Positions 1-9,378 of a stretch of DNA of 64,000 nt are shown piece by piece. The translations under genes were made by a program, and so were the position numbers. Location: NCBI GenBank assembly GCA_050633505.1, contig JBOEGQ010000013.1:1-64000 (forward strand), in the 5' to 3' direction. The stretch is from UBA1672 sp050633505. Its GTDB lineage: Bacteria; Pseudomonadota; Alphaproteobacteria; Micavibrionales; Micavibrionaceae. Each line of letters starts with the position of its first letter. Positions within the stretch are counted from its first letter, which is position 1. The notes under the pieces are model-generated. The model was given only the letters and a program-made list of their open reading frames with translations. It ran no database searches and had not been told where the DNA came from.

Positions 1-764
1 TTGGCCGAAATTTCAAAGAGATAGCAAATAGTTGGCAGGATCAACCGTTAGACGTTGAGTTACTATGTCGTTTGCATGCGGTATTCAACGGATCAAAAAA
101 AATTAGTATATATAAGGAGGGTAGTGCCCCTCTTGAAGTTAAAAGTGCTGATACGGTGGTTGGTCAATTGAATGTTGCGTCTCCTGCGGAAGTGCGTAAC
201 CTTATGCCCCGTTTGATGAGCTGGACAGAGAGCGCATTTGAAGAGGAAGAGCTGCATCCCCTCTTTATTATTGCGATTTTTACCGCGATGTATTTGCAAT
301 TTTGTCCGTTTGAAAAGGGCAATCAGAAGCTCGCGAGAATGCTTGTGATTCTATTGATGTTTAAGGCAGGGTATAGCTATGCACCTTATGCGACATTGGA
401 TCAAATTTTTAGTGATCGGGCAGAAGATCTTTATAAGGCCTTACACCATACGCAGGCAACAATGGCGAAAGGAAAAATTGACTGGATTGTTTGGCTTGAA
501 TTTTTCTTTGATGCATTAAAGGCACAAAAAGATGTTCTTGAACAACGCGTTGAAAAAGAGAGCAATGCGATTGTGAATATGCCGGCTCTTTCTACAAAAA
601 TCCTAAAGTTATTTGATAAGCACGACCGTCTGGGTATGAAAGAAATTGAGCGCTATACGCGTGGTAAGCGTTCTACGCTTAAGCTCCGTTTGGGAGAGTT
701 GGTTGATGGGGGGTATCTTATCCGTCACGGACGTGCACGCGCAACATGGTATAGCCGCGTTTAG
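1..764 (+). CDS. Fic-domain protein with degenerate catalytic motif, 5' end outside the window
   Basis: The frame is open from base 3, so the true start lies upstream; the TTG at 72 is probably an internal leucine. The translation fits the Fic family (usually AMP transferases): the motif around bases 303-330 reads CPFEKGNQKLAR where the family has HPFxxGNGRxxR. The catalytic His is therefore Cys and the GNGR part is GNQK. The residues after it (GYSYAPY, then a helix with WLEFFFDAL) match the Fic proteins that carry a C-terminal winged helix, and the last 60 residues look like such a DNA-binding domain. Loss of the His argues against ordinary AMPylation. It converges on the Dot/Icm-like cluster with a 14-base gap. 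Family call fairly sure; function open. Confidence 0.72.
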   Translation, partial: GRNFKEIANSWQDQPLDVELLCRLHAVFNGSKKISIYKEGSAPLEVKSADTVVGQLNVASPAEVRNLMPRLMSWTESAFEEEELHPLFIIAIFTAMYLQFCPFEKGNQKLARMLVILLMFKAGYSYAPYATLDQIFSDRAEDLYKALHHTQATMAKGKIDWIVWLEFFFDALKAQKDVLEQRVEKESNAIVNMPALSTKILKLFDKHDRLGMKEIERYTRGKRSTLKLRLGELVDGGYLIRHGRARATWYSRV

Positions 765-778
765 AAATTTTATCTAAC

Positions 779-1504
779 TTATCTTTCCAGTAATACGTAA
801 TAGAAATCGTAATAAGGCGTACCATCCGTGTACGTCTCACTGTTATCTTCGTAACAACCGCTATGCTGGCCGTTAAAGGCACTGGTTGTTAATGTATTTC
901 CGTATGAAAATGTACCGTTAAAGCGCGGGCCTCCGTAAATACCGCCGGAAATCGGTAATGTTGGGGAAATTTCAAGAAGCTCATTCATCTTCCTGCATAA
1001 GTTTTCTGCGTGGAACATACGGATGAAGAGGTATAGCTCTGTACATGAGGCGTTGGTGCATGTTGTACCGATATTGTTAATTGCACTGCGGCCTACAAAT
1101 ATCACGCGGCCTGCGTGATCCAGATTTTTTTCATGGTAATCGTCTAATGCGCTAAATGAAAGATTACCGCCATTTGGATGAAAAATTTTACATTGATCCG
1201 CTGTGGCTGGGCTATGTTCATACTGTGTATGTCCCCATCCGGTATGATGAAAGCTTATGTCACTTTCCGAACATCCGTTACGTCTGACCCGGTCAACTGC
1301 ACGTGCCATTGTTTGTGCATAATGAAGGATGTCATCGGCGGCGAGTTCGGCCTGATATTGGGTTAGGGCATTTGTTGATTGACCACGCATCCCGCGGGAA
1401 ACGGTAAAGACCAAAGTGCCGAATAGAACAACGCCAAGTAAAATATAGAAAAAAGCACTGCCGCTTTCGTTTCTATAATCTACTTTATGAATTGGCGTCA
1501 TCAT
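779..1504 (-). CDS. Hypothetical one-helix, pilin-like membrane protein after dotL
   Basis: About 241 residues. A short charged N-terminus (ending RNESGSAFF) is followed by one hydrophobic helix at about residues 13-35 and a roughly 200-residue domain with several cysteines, probably outside the cytoplasm. The layout resembles a pilin or pseudopilin, but I see no canonical prepilin peptidase site. I start it at the ATG at 1504; ATGs at 1513 and 1501 are alternatives. All overlap the 3' end of dotL (stop at 1485), so the two are probably translationally coupled. The adjacency suggests a part in the secretion system or cell surface, by context only. I do not recognise a named family. Confidence 0.6.
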   Translation of the reverse strand: MMTPIHKVDYRNESGSAFFYILLGVVLFGTLVFTVSRGMRGQSTNALTQYQAELAADDILHYAQTMARAVDRVRRNGCSESDISFHHTGWGHTQYEHSPATADQCKIFHPNGGNLSFSALDDYHEKNLDHAGRVIFVGRSAINNIGTTCTNASCTELYLFIRMFHAENLCRKMNELLEISPTLPISGGIYGGPRFNGTFSYGNTLTTSAFNGQHSGCYEDNSETYTDGTPYYDFYYVLLER

Positions 1505-4255
1505 CTTTATCATCTTTAGGCTTTGCCCCGAAAATTGCGGGTTTGGCTGGCTTATCATCTGCTTTTGGTGCTTCTGCTGGCGCGGCTGGTGTTTCCACAG
1601 GTGCAGCAGCAGGCGTTGCAGGTTTTGCTTCTTCACTCGCCACAGGCTTCGCCCCGAAGANNNNNNNNNNNNNNNNNNNNNNNNNNNNNNNNNNNNNNNN
1701 NNNNNNNNNNNNNNNNNNNNNNNNNNNNNNNNNNNNNNNNNNNNNNNNNNNCTGCTGTTTCCGCTGGCGCGGCTGGTGTTTCCACAGGTGCAGCAGCAGG
1801 CGTTGCAGGTTTTGCTTCTTCACTCGCCACAGGCTTCGCCCCGAAGATAGATGGCTTGGCCGGTTTATCATCGGCCTTTGGTGCTTCTGCCGTTTCCGCT
1901 GGCGCGGCCGGTGTTTCCACAGGTGCAGCTGGTTTTGCTTCTTCACTTGCCACAGGCTTCGCCCCGAAGANNNNNNNNNNNNNNNNNNNNNNNNNCTGCT
2001 GTTTCCGCTGGCGCGGCCGGTGTTTCCACAGGTGCAGCTGGTTTTGCTTCTTCACTTGCCACAGGCTTTGCTCCGAAGATAGATGGCTTCGCGCCACCCT
2101 CTTCCGTTTTCGGAGCGACTGGTGCCGTTGTCTTTGGTGCTTCTTCAGCAGGCTTTTTCGGTGTAATTGCTGCCATAGGCGATGCTGGTGTTTGCTCTGT
2201 CTTTGCAGGTTTGGCTGCTGCTGGTCCACTGCCTGCAGTTGACGGTGCTTTGCTTGCCGCTGCACTGGCCGCAGGAATAGCATCGGTAAGGGCATGAATT
2301 TCTGCCATTGTGCTGATACCGGCATCGACGGGATTCACGTTTGGCTTATTATTACGAACAAAGCTTTCATTAAGTGTTGCGATTTCTTCTGATGTTTCCA
2401 CGGCAACATCTGCGCGCATTGCTGTCCAAGTTTTGTTAACCATAAGGTCACGTAGCTTACGAATAGAATTTGCGTGTTTAAGCATGGTTTCTTCCGGTGG
2501 TGGAAGACACATGAATCGTGTTACGCGCATTGCCTTTGCAAAACCGGGATTGGAATAGAACACTGCACAGTCGACAACAGTTTCACCAAATGTGATGATG
2601 GCTTGACCCTCTTTAAAACCACGTAACTGGTCATAATTTGCCCGCGGACGAAGTTGCACACCAGCCTGTTTTGTGTCGTGATAGGCACCTAATTCACTTC
2701 CGCCAGCCATTTGGAAGCCAGATACCTCGGTAACCATGGCGCTACCAACGGTTTTCTCAAAGAAATCTTTTGTTTCTGTCGGATCTTCCAGTTTACCGAA
2801 TAACTTAATGTTACAGTTCGCTGTGATTGACTGTGCTTCTTCACGAACACGTTTTTTCATCGCGGGTAAATCCTGTCCGGCGAAGACAAGAGAGAAACCC
2901 AAAGAACGCGCCTGTGCGGCCATAACTGCCATACCTTCGGCAACATAGTAACCAACCTCATCAAAGACGGTTAGGAAGGGGGTTGAGGAGTGTGTTGGCT
3001 TGTTCTCAATTACGGATTCGGATGATCCCTCAACAGTTGAGCCCAATGTTGAACCCATCATACCTTTAATAGATGCTGCCACAATTTTACCGAGGTTAGC
3101 AACTTCATCACCGGATTTTTCAAGAGCCGGAACAAGAACGATTAGAATACGACGGTTCAAAACAACGTCAACCATGTCCACATCTGCTGCTTGTGTATCA
3201 AAGATGTAACCGTAATCATCACCCAAAGATTGAAGTGAGCGTGTAAACTGCATGGCAAGATATCCGTGCTGCTGGCTGGCAGTTTCGGTATTATATTGCG
3301 GTGTGTCGGGGCCAGGTGGCTTAACTTTACCTTCGTCATCATACGCATCGCCGATAAAACCGGGTAGGGTATCCAGATATCCGGTAAGACCTGCGCGAAT
3401 ATCTTCAGGAACGGCATCATCACGGGATAGTTTAATAACGTTATTCAGGGATAAGTAATCGCGAATGGTTCGAACAGACATTGGGATTTCTTGATAATCC
3501 CGTTTCCATGTCAAAGCGGGCATCATGGCACCAACCAAGGAAACCGCACGTTCTTTCCACATCGCGTTGTCACCGCCACTTTCGGGCATCAAACTAACAA
3601 GCATGTTGGTTAAGTATGAGGCAGAACCGGATGAGAACGGGTTCATTGTGTTAGATGGTGCGGCAACATCCGAGTTACCAGTCATATAGTTCAATACAAG
3701 AAGATCGTCATCACGCCCGAAACGACGTACAAGAGAGGATAGGGATGACCACAAATCTGTATCTGCTTTACCATCGACATAGACAAAGCCGGACCCCCAT
3801 GCCATCGCATTTGTTGCAAGAGATTTTAGTCCTTCTGTTTTACCTGCTCCGGTTGTTCCTAGATAAAGAATGTGTGTACGAATATCCGAATTTGTAAACC
3901 AGACTTCTTCTCTGCTTTTCTGGGTATTACCCATATACATGATACCTTCGGATTTTCCCTTTTTCCCATCGCGCCCATTATTGGCATCAAGATGCTTAGA
4001 TCCCATGGGCATTTTGAAGGGAAGGCTCTTATCTCTGGATACCAACCAAAGGAAATAGATGAACATAAAGGCCATAATCAAATCGCCAAATGTTAACATC
4101 CAGTCATTAACGTAGATCATTACCGCGGTACAAATGAAAATAGCAGAAGAATATGACGGGCTGGATAATCCATCGGCTAATCGCGTGGCAAGCGGGCGTA
4201 CATCCCGCAGGATTGCCTCATGTTTATGTTCATACTTTTTTTGATCGAGTGCCAT
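1485..4255 (-). CDS. dotL: Dot/Icm type IVB secretion coupling ATPase DotL (IcmO), with two assembly gaps in its tail
   Basis: This is the type IV coupling protein, the inner-membrane ATPase that feeds substrates to a Dot/Icm-type secretion machine. Two N-terminal membrane helices (about residues 36-50 and 56-73) precede the ATPase domain, with Walker A GTTGAGKT at about 133-140 and Walker B LTVFDE at about 428-433, followed by the GQDLPA segment typical of the family. After about residue 660 the tail is Ala/Pro/Lys-rich and turns into tandem repeats carrying FGAKP. Two N runs interrupt it and break the frame. Neither length is a multiple of three, so these are gap-size artefacts. The real gene very likely reads through to the TAA at 1485. 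dotM lies upstream on the same strand. Confidence 0.9.
1661..1751. other. Assembly gap (91 N) in dotL repeats
   Basis: Run of N flanked on both sides by repeat-unit sequence. The length is 1 modulo 3 and shifts the reading frame. A single missing linker would be 39 bases, or 39 plus one or more whole units. Confidence 0.95.
1971..1995. other. Assembly gap (25 N) in dotL repeats
   Basis: Run of N inside the repeat. Comparison with the intact copy near 1848-1890 predicts 39 missing bases, which would restore the frame. Confidence 0.95.
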
Positions 4256-4279
4256 GAAAAATCCCTGATTTATTATGGT

Positions 4280-4849
4280 CTAGCGGTTGTTTAAGAAATC
4301 ATCAGCAGATACAGGAACGCCGGTTGCGTCGGAATTTTGAGCCGGTGTGGATGATGGTGCAGAGCTTAGCTCTTCTAACGAAGAAGACTTTGTCGCCGAA
4401 ATTGCCCATATTGCGAATAAAACAATAATCAGACCTACGGCAAGTAGTGCGCCTAATTTATCATTCTTTGTGTCATTTGCAGGTGCCCCTGCCAGAATGC
4501 CTTGTGCAGCCATGTTGGCCGGAGTAATCGTCGCAATCGGCTCTGATTTAATCTGGCCATGTGCATTTTGTAATGCGCTTGCAGTTTCCATTAAAACGGA
4601 AATTGCCGTATCTTTATCGGAAAATGTTGCAATGTCTTCTGCATTCCCGTCCTGATTTTTGGAAATAAGAGCAAACTGCTTCTTTTTTTTATCTTCATTA
4701 ATTGTGAAAGAAGATGATTGTGCAGCCCCCAGATCCATTTGCCATACAACAGGTGATGTTGCATTCGGCAGTGATAAGATCAGCTTTCCATCAACGATGC
4801 TTATGCTGGATTGTGTCGCGTTATTTTGTGCTGCATTATTATTGGTCAT
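4280..4849 (-). CDS. Hypothetical membrane protein between dotL and dotM
   Basis: 189 residues. The N-terminal 120 residues are polar, with a beta-rich segment (SISIVDGKLILSLPN) resembling a small cytoplasmic domain. They are followed by one membrane helix at about residues 133-150 (LGALLAVGLIIVLFAIWAI) and a short Ser/Pro/Ala-rich tail. It sits 24 bases upstream of dotL and 43 bases downstream of dotM on the same strand, so it is probably cotranscribed. In Legionella dotM and dotL are direct neighbours, so this is an insertion or a lineage-specific component. I recognise no family; a role with the coupling complex is inferred from position only. Confidence 0.62.
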   Translation of the reverse strand: MTNNNAAQNNATQSSISIVDGKLILSLPNATSPVVWQMDLGAAQSSSFTINEDKKKKQFALISKNQDGNAEDIATFSDKDTAISVLMETASALQNAHGQIKSEPIATITPANMAAQGILAGAPANDTKNDKLGALLAVGLIIVLFAIWAISATKSSSLEELSSAPSSTPAQNSDATGVPVSADDFLNNR

Positions 4850-4892
4850 GCTTCTTTGCCTTGTTTTGTACTTAAAATATTAAATGGAATTT

Positions 4893-6101
4893 TTAGACCG
4901 CTTCTTTTACGCCCCGTTTTTTGGACTGAGAGTAATCAAGTTGCGGGATTGGGCGTGCTCTAATCGATCCCATATATTCCTGAATTGTTTCGATTGCGTG
5001 ATCCACCTTAGGAACCGGAATCGGTCGTTGCGTTAGTTTTTCAGCCTTGAAGTGTGACATTGCGCCCAGTGCCTCCATATGGAAGCTTTGACGTCCCATA
5101 TTGTTGAGCGGATACCATAGTTCACGATCATGTGCGCGTAGCCAGACAAATTCAGCAGGCGCAAGAACACCCCCTTCTTCACGAGCATATTGTAGTGCGC
5201 GTAACATTGCCGTTGTTTCAAAGGCATGGCGGTTGACCTGTTTCAAAGTTTCTCCGGCGATGCTTTTATTTGATAGAACTTTTTGTGCGTCTTTCAGTAG
5301 CTTAGAATCTTTTGACAGTTTTAAGCCGCCCTTGAAAGACCAACAATTTGCAATACGTCCTAACATTTTGTCGCAATCGCCCCTTTTTCGGGCAGCTTTC
5401 AAGCAAAATGCGGCAAGTAATACCTGTTTATAATCGTCTAATGCTTTGACCCCGCGCCATGGTTTCCCCAGTTGTTGGATGAATGCCTGTGCAGTGCTGT
5501 CCTCGTCTAACTTTCCATCGGGAATTTGAATATTGCTATAGGCTAACCATTCTTCCGGTCCTAAGGCTTCGGCAAAAAGCGGAAGCTCAGCCGGAACCGG
5601 TGAACCGGGGGGGCGTGGTGGTTGTGTTGACGGATTGAAATGAATAAAGGGTGAAATAACCGGAAAAACACGCGATTGAACTTCAATCAGTTTCTGGATA
5701 TCCATTCTTGTTCTGTTATGGGTTCCGGGGCCGGAAAACATACACCATAATGCGCCCCCACCTAATAGTATAACAAAGGGGATGCGCAATGGCTGCATCG
5801 TTAACGCACTGAAAAAGGAGAGGTGTGTAAATTCAAGTTTCTCTTTTTTATAATTAGGGGCGGATTCAAATCCATCTTTAAACAGAATGTCTCTTCCATT
5901 ATATGTAATGGTATAATCATCACCGACAAACCATGAGATCAGCCACATTTCACTGTATCGGATCCAGCGCACCATTTCACGAATTTCGACATCGAAATAC
6001 ATCCAGAAAAGCCAGATTAAAACCCCGAATACGGCGAGCATAATACTCCACCCTATACCGCCTTCATATAGGCCACTATTCGCTTGTTGTCCGCTATTCA
6101 C
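4893..6101 (-). CDS. dotM: Dot/Icm type IVB secretion coupling-complex protein DotM (IcmP)
   Basis: Inner-membrane partner of DotL in type IVB coupling complexes. I start it at a GTG at 6101, preceded by ACGGGG about 9 bases upstream; this gives 402 residues, close to the family. An ATG at 6221 would add 40 residues of unlikely sequence. Two N-terminal membrane helices (about residues 16-33 and, after a loop, near 115) precede a cytoplasmic domain with IcmP signatures: APAEFVWLRAHDRELWYPLN, then GRQSFHMEALGAMSHF. It leads the gene order dotM, membrane protein, dotL, pilin-like protein. Confidence 0.87.
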   Translation of the reverse strand: MNSGQQANSGLYEGGIGWSIMLAVFGVLIWLFWMYFDVEIREMVRWIRYSEMWLISWFVGDDYTITYNGRDILFKDGFESAPNYKKEKLEFTHLSFFSALTMQPLRIPFVILLGGGALWCMFSGPGTHNRTRMDIQKLIEVQSRVFPVISPFIHFNPSTQPPRPPGSPVPAELPLFAEALGPEEWLAYSNIQIPDGKLDEDSTAQAFIQQLGKPWRGVKALDDYKQVLLAAFCLKAARKRGDCDKMLGRIANCWSFKGGLKLSKDSKLLKDAQKVLSNKSIAGETLKQVNRHAFETTAMLRALQYAREEGGVLAPAEFVWLRAHDRELWYPLNNMGRQSFHMEALGAMSHFKAEKLTQRPIPVPKVDHAIETIQEYMGSIRARPIPQLDYSQSKKRGVKEAV

Positions 6102-6455
6102 TCTATTTGACCCCGTAAAGTTTATACGCACGGATAAAAAACATCCAAAGCGTAATCTATCAGAAAAGACTATAAAAAACCAATAGTTAAGATCAAATAA
6201 ATTATTTATGGCTAAGTGCAAAATAATTTATCGAAATCTTGCCGTTTGAACGGTCCTGGCGAATAAACATACAAGATTCAAAAATTTCTGCTGGACAAAT
6301 ATTTTTACCTCGTATAGATAATTGTCTCGTTAAATTTTTAGTCCTTTATGTTGTACGTTTTAAGTATAGTGTGACGTGATGGATTGAAGGTTTTTAGGGG
6401 ATACGGTCTTGCCCCTGCTTGTAAAAAGCGATATTAAGGCGAAAGAAATATATGT
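6102..6455. other. Non-coding stretch between dotM and tRNA-Thr
   Basis: AT-rich, without a convincing gene. It must hold the promoter of the minus-strand dotM cluster and of the plus-strand tRNA pair. I see no clear -35/-10 pair that I would defend. Confidence 0.5.
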
Positions 6456-6531
<76 letters not shown>

Positions 6532-6546
6532 TTTCTTCTAAAATGT

Positions 6547-6620
6547 TGGGGTATAGCCAAGCGGTAAGGCACCGGTTTTTGGTATCGGCATCCCTGGTTC
6601 GAATCCAGGTACCCCAGCCA
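6547..6620 (+). tRNA. tRNA-Gln (anticodon TTG)
   Basis: The acceptor stem TGGGGTA pairs fully with TACCCCA. The anticodon loop is TTTTGGT between stems CCGGT and ATCGG, the T-arm is normal, and GCCA closes the 3' end. It lies 15 bases after tRNA-Thr and is probably cotranscribed with it. Confidence 0.93.
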
Positions 6621-6863
6621 TTTTATCTTTTCGTTATTCTGTTTCTTTTATTATTGTTTTGTTAAGTGTAGAGGTAGCAATGTTTTTGGTTTCATTGCGC
6701 GTTCCTTTTCTAAAAGCATATTGCCTGTCTAATTAACGATATAGTTGGCTGTATTGTATGTCTGAGTAATAGATCGGTGGATTGTAATTCCCTCCTTTAT
6801 TTATAGAGGATGCAATGTTATGTTCACAAAGGTTTAATTTGTGCATATTGATGAGGGAAGGCC

Positions 6864-7616
6864 ATGGCAAAGAAAAAACATAACACATCTTTTGATTCTT
6901 TGGCTGCGGCATCAGAGTCCATTGTGGATTTTTCCGGTCATGGTGCGTCTTTAGGTGCGGCCGGATATCGGGTTGCCAGCGATCATCCCGATAATTGTGA
7001 GTTTCTGGGAGAGCCGGGACAGAGCATTGCAATTTCCCCTGGTGCAGAAGGTTTTGAGTCTCTTTTGATTGGTGTTGCATGGGATAATATCCGTCTTCAA
7101 GAATCAGGTTTTCTCGGTCGTTTTTTTAAAAAAGTACGTAAGGTTGGTGTTGATCTCGACATTGGATGTTTGTACGAGATGCAAGATGGTACACGCGGTT
7201 CAATACAGGCATTTGGTGAGAAATTTGGTCATTATAATGAGCTTCCGTATATCGCGCTATCCGGTGATGAGCGTACCGGTGATGCCGAAGGGCATGATGA
7301 GTACATTGTTGTGAATGGTCGCAAATGGGATGAGATAAAGCGTATGCTTATCTATATCTATATTTATGATGGTGCGCCGCGTTGGTCGGAAATTAAGCCT
7401 CAAATCGTTATTGATGTACCGGGTGAAAACGACCTGTATGTGACTTTGGGTGCGCATAACGATCAGTTATGTTTATGTGCTGTTGGTGAACTGGAAAGCG
7501 TTCGCGGTGGTATTAAGTTAACGAACCGGACTGAGTATTTCCCAGGGCATGAAGAAATGGACCGTGCATTCGGATACGGTCTGGAATGGAAGGACGGGCA
7601 GAAAAGACCCGTTTAG
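6864..7616 (+). CDS. TerD-domain stress protein (TerA-like)
   Basis: 250 residues. A strong ribosome site (GAGGGAAGG) precedes the ATG. About 45 N-terminal residues without recognisable fold are followed by a TerD domain: VGVDLDIGCLYEM at about residues 92-104 and LSGDERTGDAEGHDE at about 132-146 correspond to the strand and acidic metal-binding loop of the family. TerD domains bind Ca2+ and belong to tellurite/phage/stress loci. Shorter than classical TerA (near 380 residues). It heads a cassette with a Ca2+/Na+ antiporter and a second TerD protein on the same strand. Confidence 0.82.
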   Translation: MAKKKHNTSFDSLAAASESIVDFSGHGASLGAAGYRVASDHPDNCEFLGEPGQSIAISPGAEGFESLLIGVAWDNIRLQESGFLGRFFKKVRKVGVDLDIGCLYEMQDGTRGSIQAFGEKFGHYNELPYIALSGDERTGDAEGHDEYIVVNGRKWDEIKRMLIYIYIYDGAPRWSEIKPQIVIDVPGENDLYVTLGAHNDQLCLCAVGELESVRGGIKLTNRTEYFPGHEEMDRAFGYGLEWKDGQKRPV

Positions 7617-7665
7617 GAAAGGGTACTTCTTAATCGTGGTCATTTGCAGTTTTAGAAAGTAATTC

Positions 7666-8652
7666 ATGACATCCTTATCTTATTACGATACCACGATCTT
7701 ATCTCTGGGGGCTTTGTTTCTGGGGATCATTATGTTGATTAAAGGCGGGAATTGGGCCGTCGATGCCGCCGTATATATTGCAGAGCGTTTTGGTATCTCT
7801 CCGATGGTGGTGGGGTTTACAATCATTGCATTCGGAACATCCTTACCGGAATTGATTGTTTCTGTCTTTGCGAATTTACAAAACTCGCCCGGTATTGCGT
7901 TGGGTAATGTGTTGGGATCGAATATTGCAAATATCCTGCTTGTTCTTGGGTGTGCTGCTCTTTTTGCAACGTTGAAAACCAAGGTAAATAAAGCGTTGGT
8001 ACGTGATGTTGTTTTTATGATGATCGCGACATTGTTGCTTCTTATGCTTCTTAATATTGGTGAAGTAACTCGTATGGCTGGCTTCTTAATGGTCGCCACC
8101 TTAGGGATTTATGTTTTCATACAATATAAAACCAGCAGTGCCGAAGATTTCGAGGGTGAAGAAATGGATTTGGACGCCTTTAGAAATGATTATTTTGCAT
8201 ATGCGACACTTTTGATCGGCTTAATATGTATTGCCGTCGGTGCAGAATTTCTGGTGAGAGGCGCGAAGGTCAGTGCAGGACTTATCGGTGTGCCTGAATC
8301 TGTTATTGCGTTAAGCATTATTGCGTTTGGTACCTCCTTGCCAGAGCTTTCAACCAGCATTATTGCCGCTCGTAAAGGGCAGACGGATATGGTGATTGGT
8401 AATATTATCGGATCGAATGTCTTTAATGTTTTGATGATTATCGGTATTGCCTCGATGGTGCAACCGATTGCACAGGGAAGCTTCTCTGAACAACTGGCTT
8501 CTTTTGATATATGGATTACTTTTGCTGTGGGGCTGGTTTTTACAGTTTTATTGTTATTGTTGGGGCGTATTAACAGGGTAACAGGTGCTTTATTTTTCCT
8601 AACATATATTGCCTATAATATTTATATTTACGCTGTGAATATGGGTGCGTAA
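7666..8652 (+). CDS. Calcium/sodium antiporter, CaCA family (YrbG-like)
   Basis: 328 residues, about ten membrane helices in two homologous halves. Each half carries the alpha-repeat signature of cation/Ca2+ exchangers: AFGTSLPELIVS at about residue 55 and AFGTSLPELSTS at about 222, each followed by a GNxxGSN motif. The acidic residues of GTSLPEL are the expected cation ligands. It probably exports Ca2+ across the inner membrane in exchange for Na+. It lies between two TerD-family genes, whose domains also bind Ca2+, so a shared calcium-linked task is likely. Confidence 0.9.
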   Translation: MTSLSYYDTTILSLGALFLGIIMLIKGGNWAVDAAVYIAERFGISPMVVGFTIIAFGTSLPELIVSVFANLQNSPGIALGNVLGSNIANILLVLGCAALFATLKTKVNKALVRDVVFMMIATLLLLMLLNIGEVTRMAGFLMVATLGIYVFIQYKTSSAEDFEGEEMDLDAFRNDYFAYATLLIGLICIAVGAEFLVRGAKVSAGLIGVPESVIALSIIAFGTSLPELSTSIIAARKGQTDMVIGNIIGSNVFNVLMIIGIASMVQPIAQGSFSEQLASFDIWITFAVGLVFTVLLLLLGRINRVTGALFFLTYIAYNIYIYAVNMGA

Positions 8653-8710
8653 AATAAAAATGCGTGATTTTAAGGCTGTATAACAACGTATTTAAGAAGG
8701 GAATGGCGTT

Positions 8711-9349
8711 ATGGTGGATATTTTTGATAAATCCGTTGAGAATGTGGAAATTGAGGTTTCCGATAATAAAATCTCGAAAGGGCAGGAAGTTAATCTAAGG
8801 GAATTGGACCCGACAATGACCAAGGTTGTTATTGGTCTTGGCTGGAAATTGAATGCATTTGATACGGACTCACTTGATTTAGATGTGAGTTGCTTCTTAT
8901 TAAATACAGAAGATAAGACCAGAATGGATAATGATTTTGTCTTTTACAATAATTTGGAAGCGTGTGACGGTGCGGTTGTTCATAACGGTGATAACTTAAC
9001 CGGGGCAGGTGACGGAGATGATGAAACCATTTCGATCGATCTGAATGGTGTTCCGTTTGATATACAAAAGATTATGTTTGTCCTTTCTATCTATAAAGGT
9101 GAAGAAAAAGACCAGAACATGTCAAAGGTTCGTAACGGGTATATTCGCTTGTTGAATGCGGATAATGGCGACCAAATGGTGCGTTATGAATTGAATGATG
9201 AAGTTCAAGGGCGACCTGAAACGGGGATGTTGGTTGCATCTTTAAATCGTGAGGGGCCGAAGTGGCACTTTCATGCGGCGGGAGAGTTTGTGCAAGGTGG
9301 TTTGGCCAAGATTGCAACGGACTATGACATTATTGTGCATACAGGATAA
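8711..9349 (+). CDS. TerD family protein
   Basis: 212 residues covering one complete TerD domain. DSLDLDVSCFLL at about residues 54-65 and NLTGAGDGDDE at about 95-105 are the canonical strand and acidic Ca2+-binding loop. The first 40 residues are a short polar lead. A purine-rich ribosome site (AAGAAGGGAA) lies upstream. It follows the antiporter by 58 bases. Family certain; the trigger (tellurite, phage, envelope or calcium stress) cannot be read from sequence. Confidence 0.9.
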   Translation: MVDIFDKSVENVEIEVSDNKISKGQEVNLRELDPTMTKVVIGLGWKLNAFDTDSLDLDVSCFLLNTEDKTRMDNDFVFYNNLEACDGAVVHNGDNLTGAGDGDDETISIDLNGVPFDIQKIMFVLSIYKGEEKDQNMSKVRNGYIRLLNADNGDQMVRYELNDEVQGRPETGMLVASLNREGPKWHFHAAGEFVQGGLAKIATDYDIIVHTG

Positions 9350-9378
9350 TGGGCCTGTGTGAACGGCATTGTGGCTGA

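Larger units (their letters stand above)
1518..2080 (-). repeat. Tandem 41-45 codon repeats in the dotL tail
   Basis: In gene direction the unit begins with FGAKPVASEEAKPA, continues with VETPAAPAETA and ends with APKADDKPAKP. FGAKP occurs five times (near 2077, 1965, 1845, 1655 and 1532). Some units have an extra TPAAAP segment, giving 135 instead of 123 bases. Near identity at DNA level explains why the assembly failed twice here. Confidence 0.9.

Noticed and set aside
1661..1995. Frameshifts in dotL as signs of a pseudogene
   Set aside because: Both frame breaks coincide exactly with N runs whose lengths are not multiples of three; the coding sequence on each side is intact.
6402..6450. 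Terminator before the tRNA genes
   Set aside because: AGGGG and CCCCT can pair but with a long loop and no T run; not convincing.
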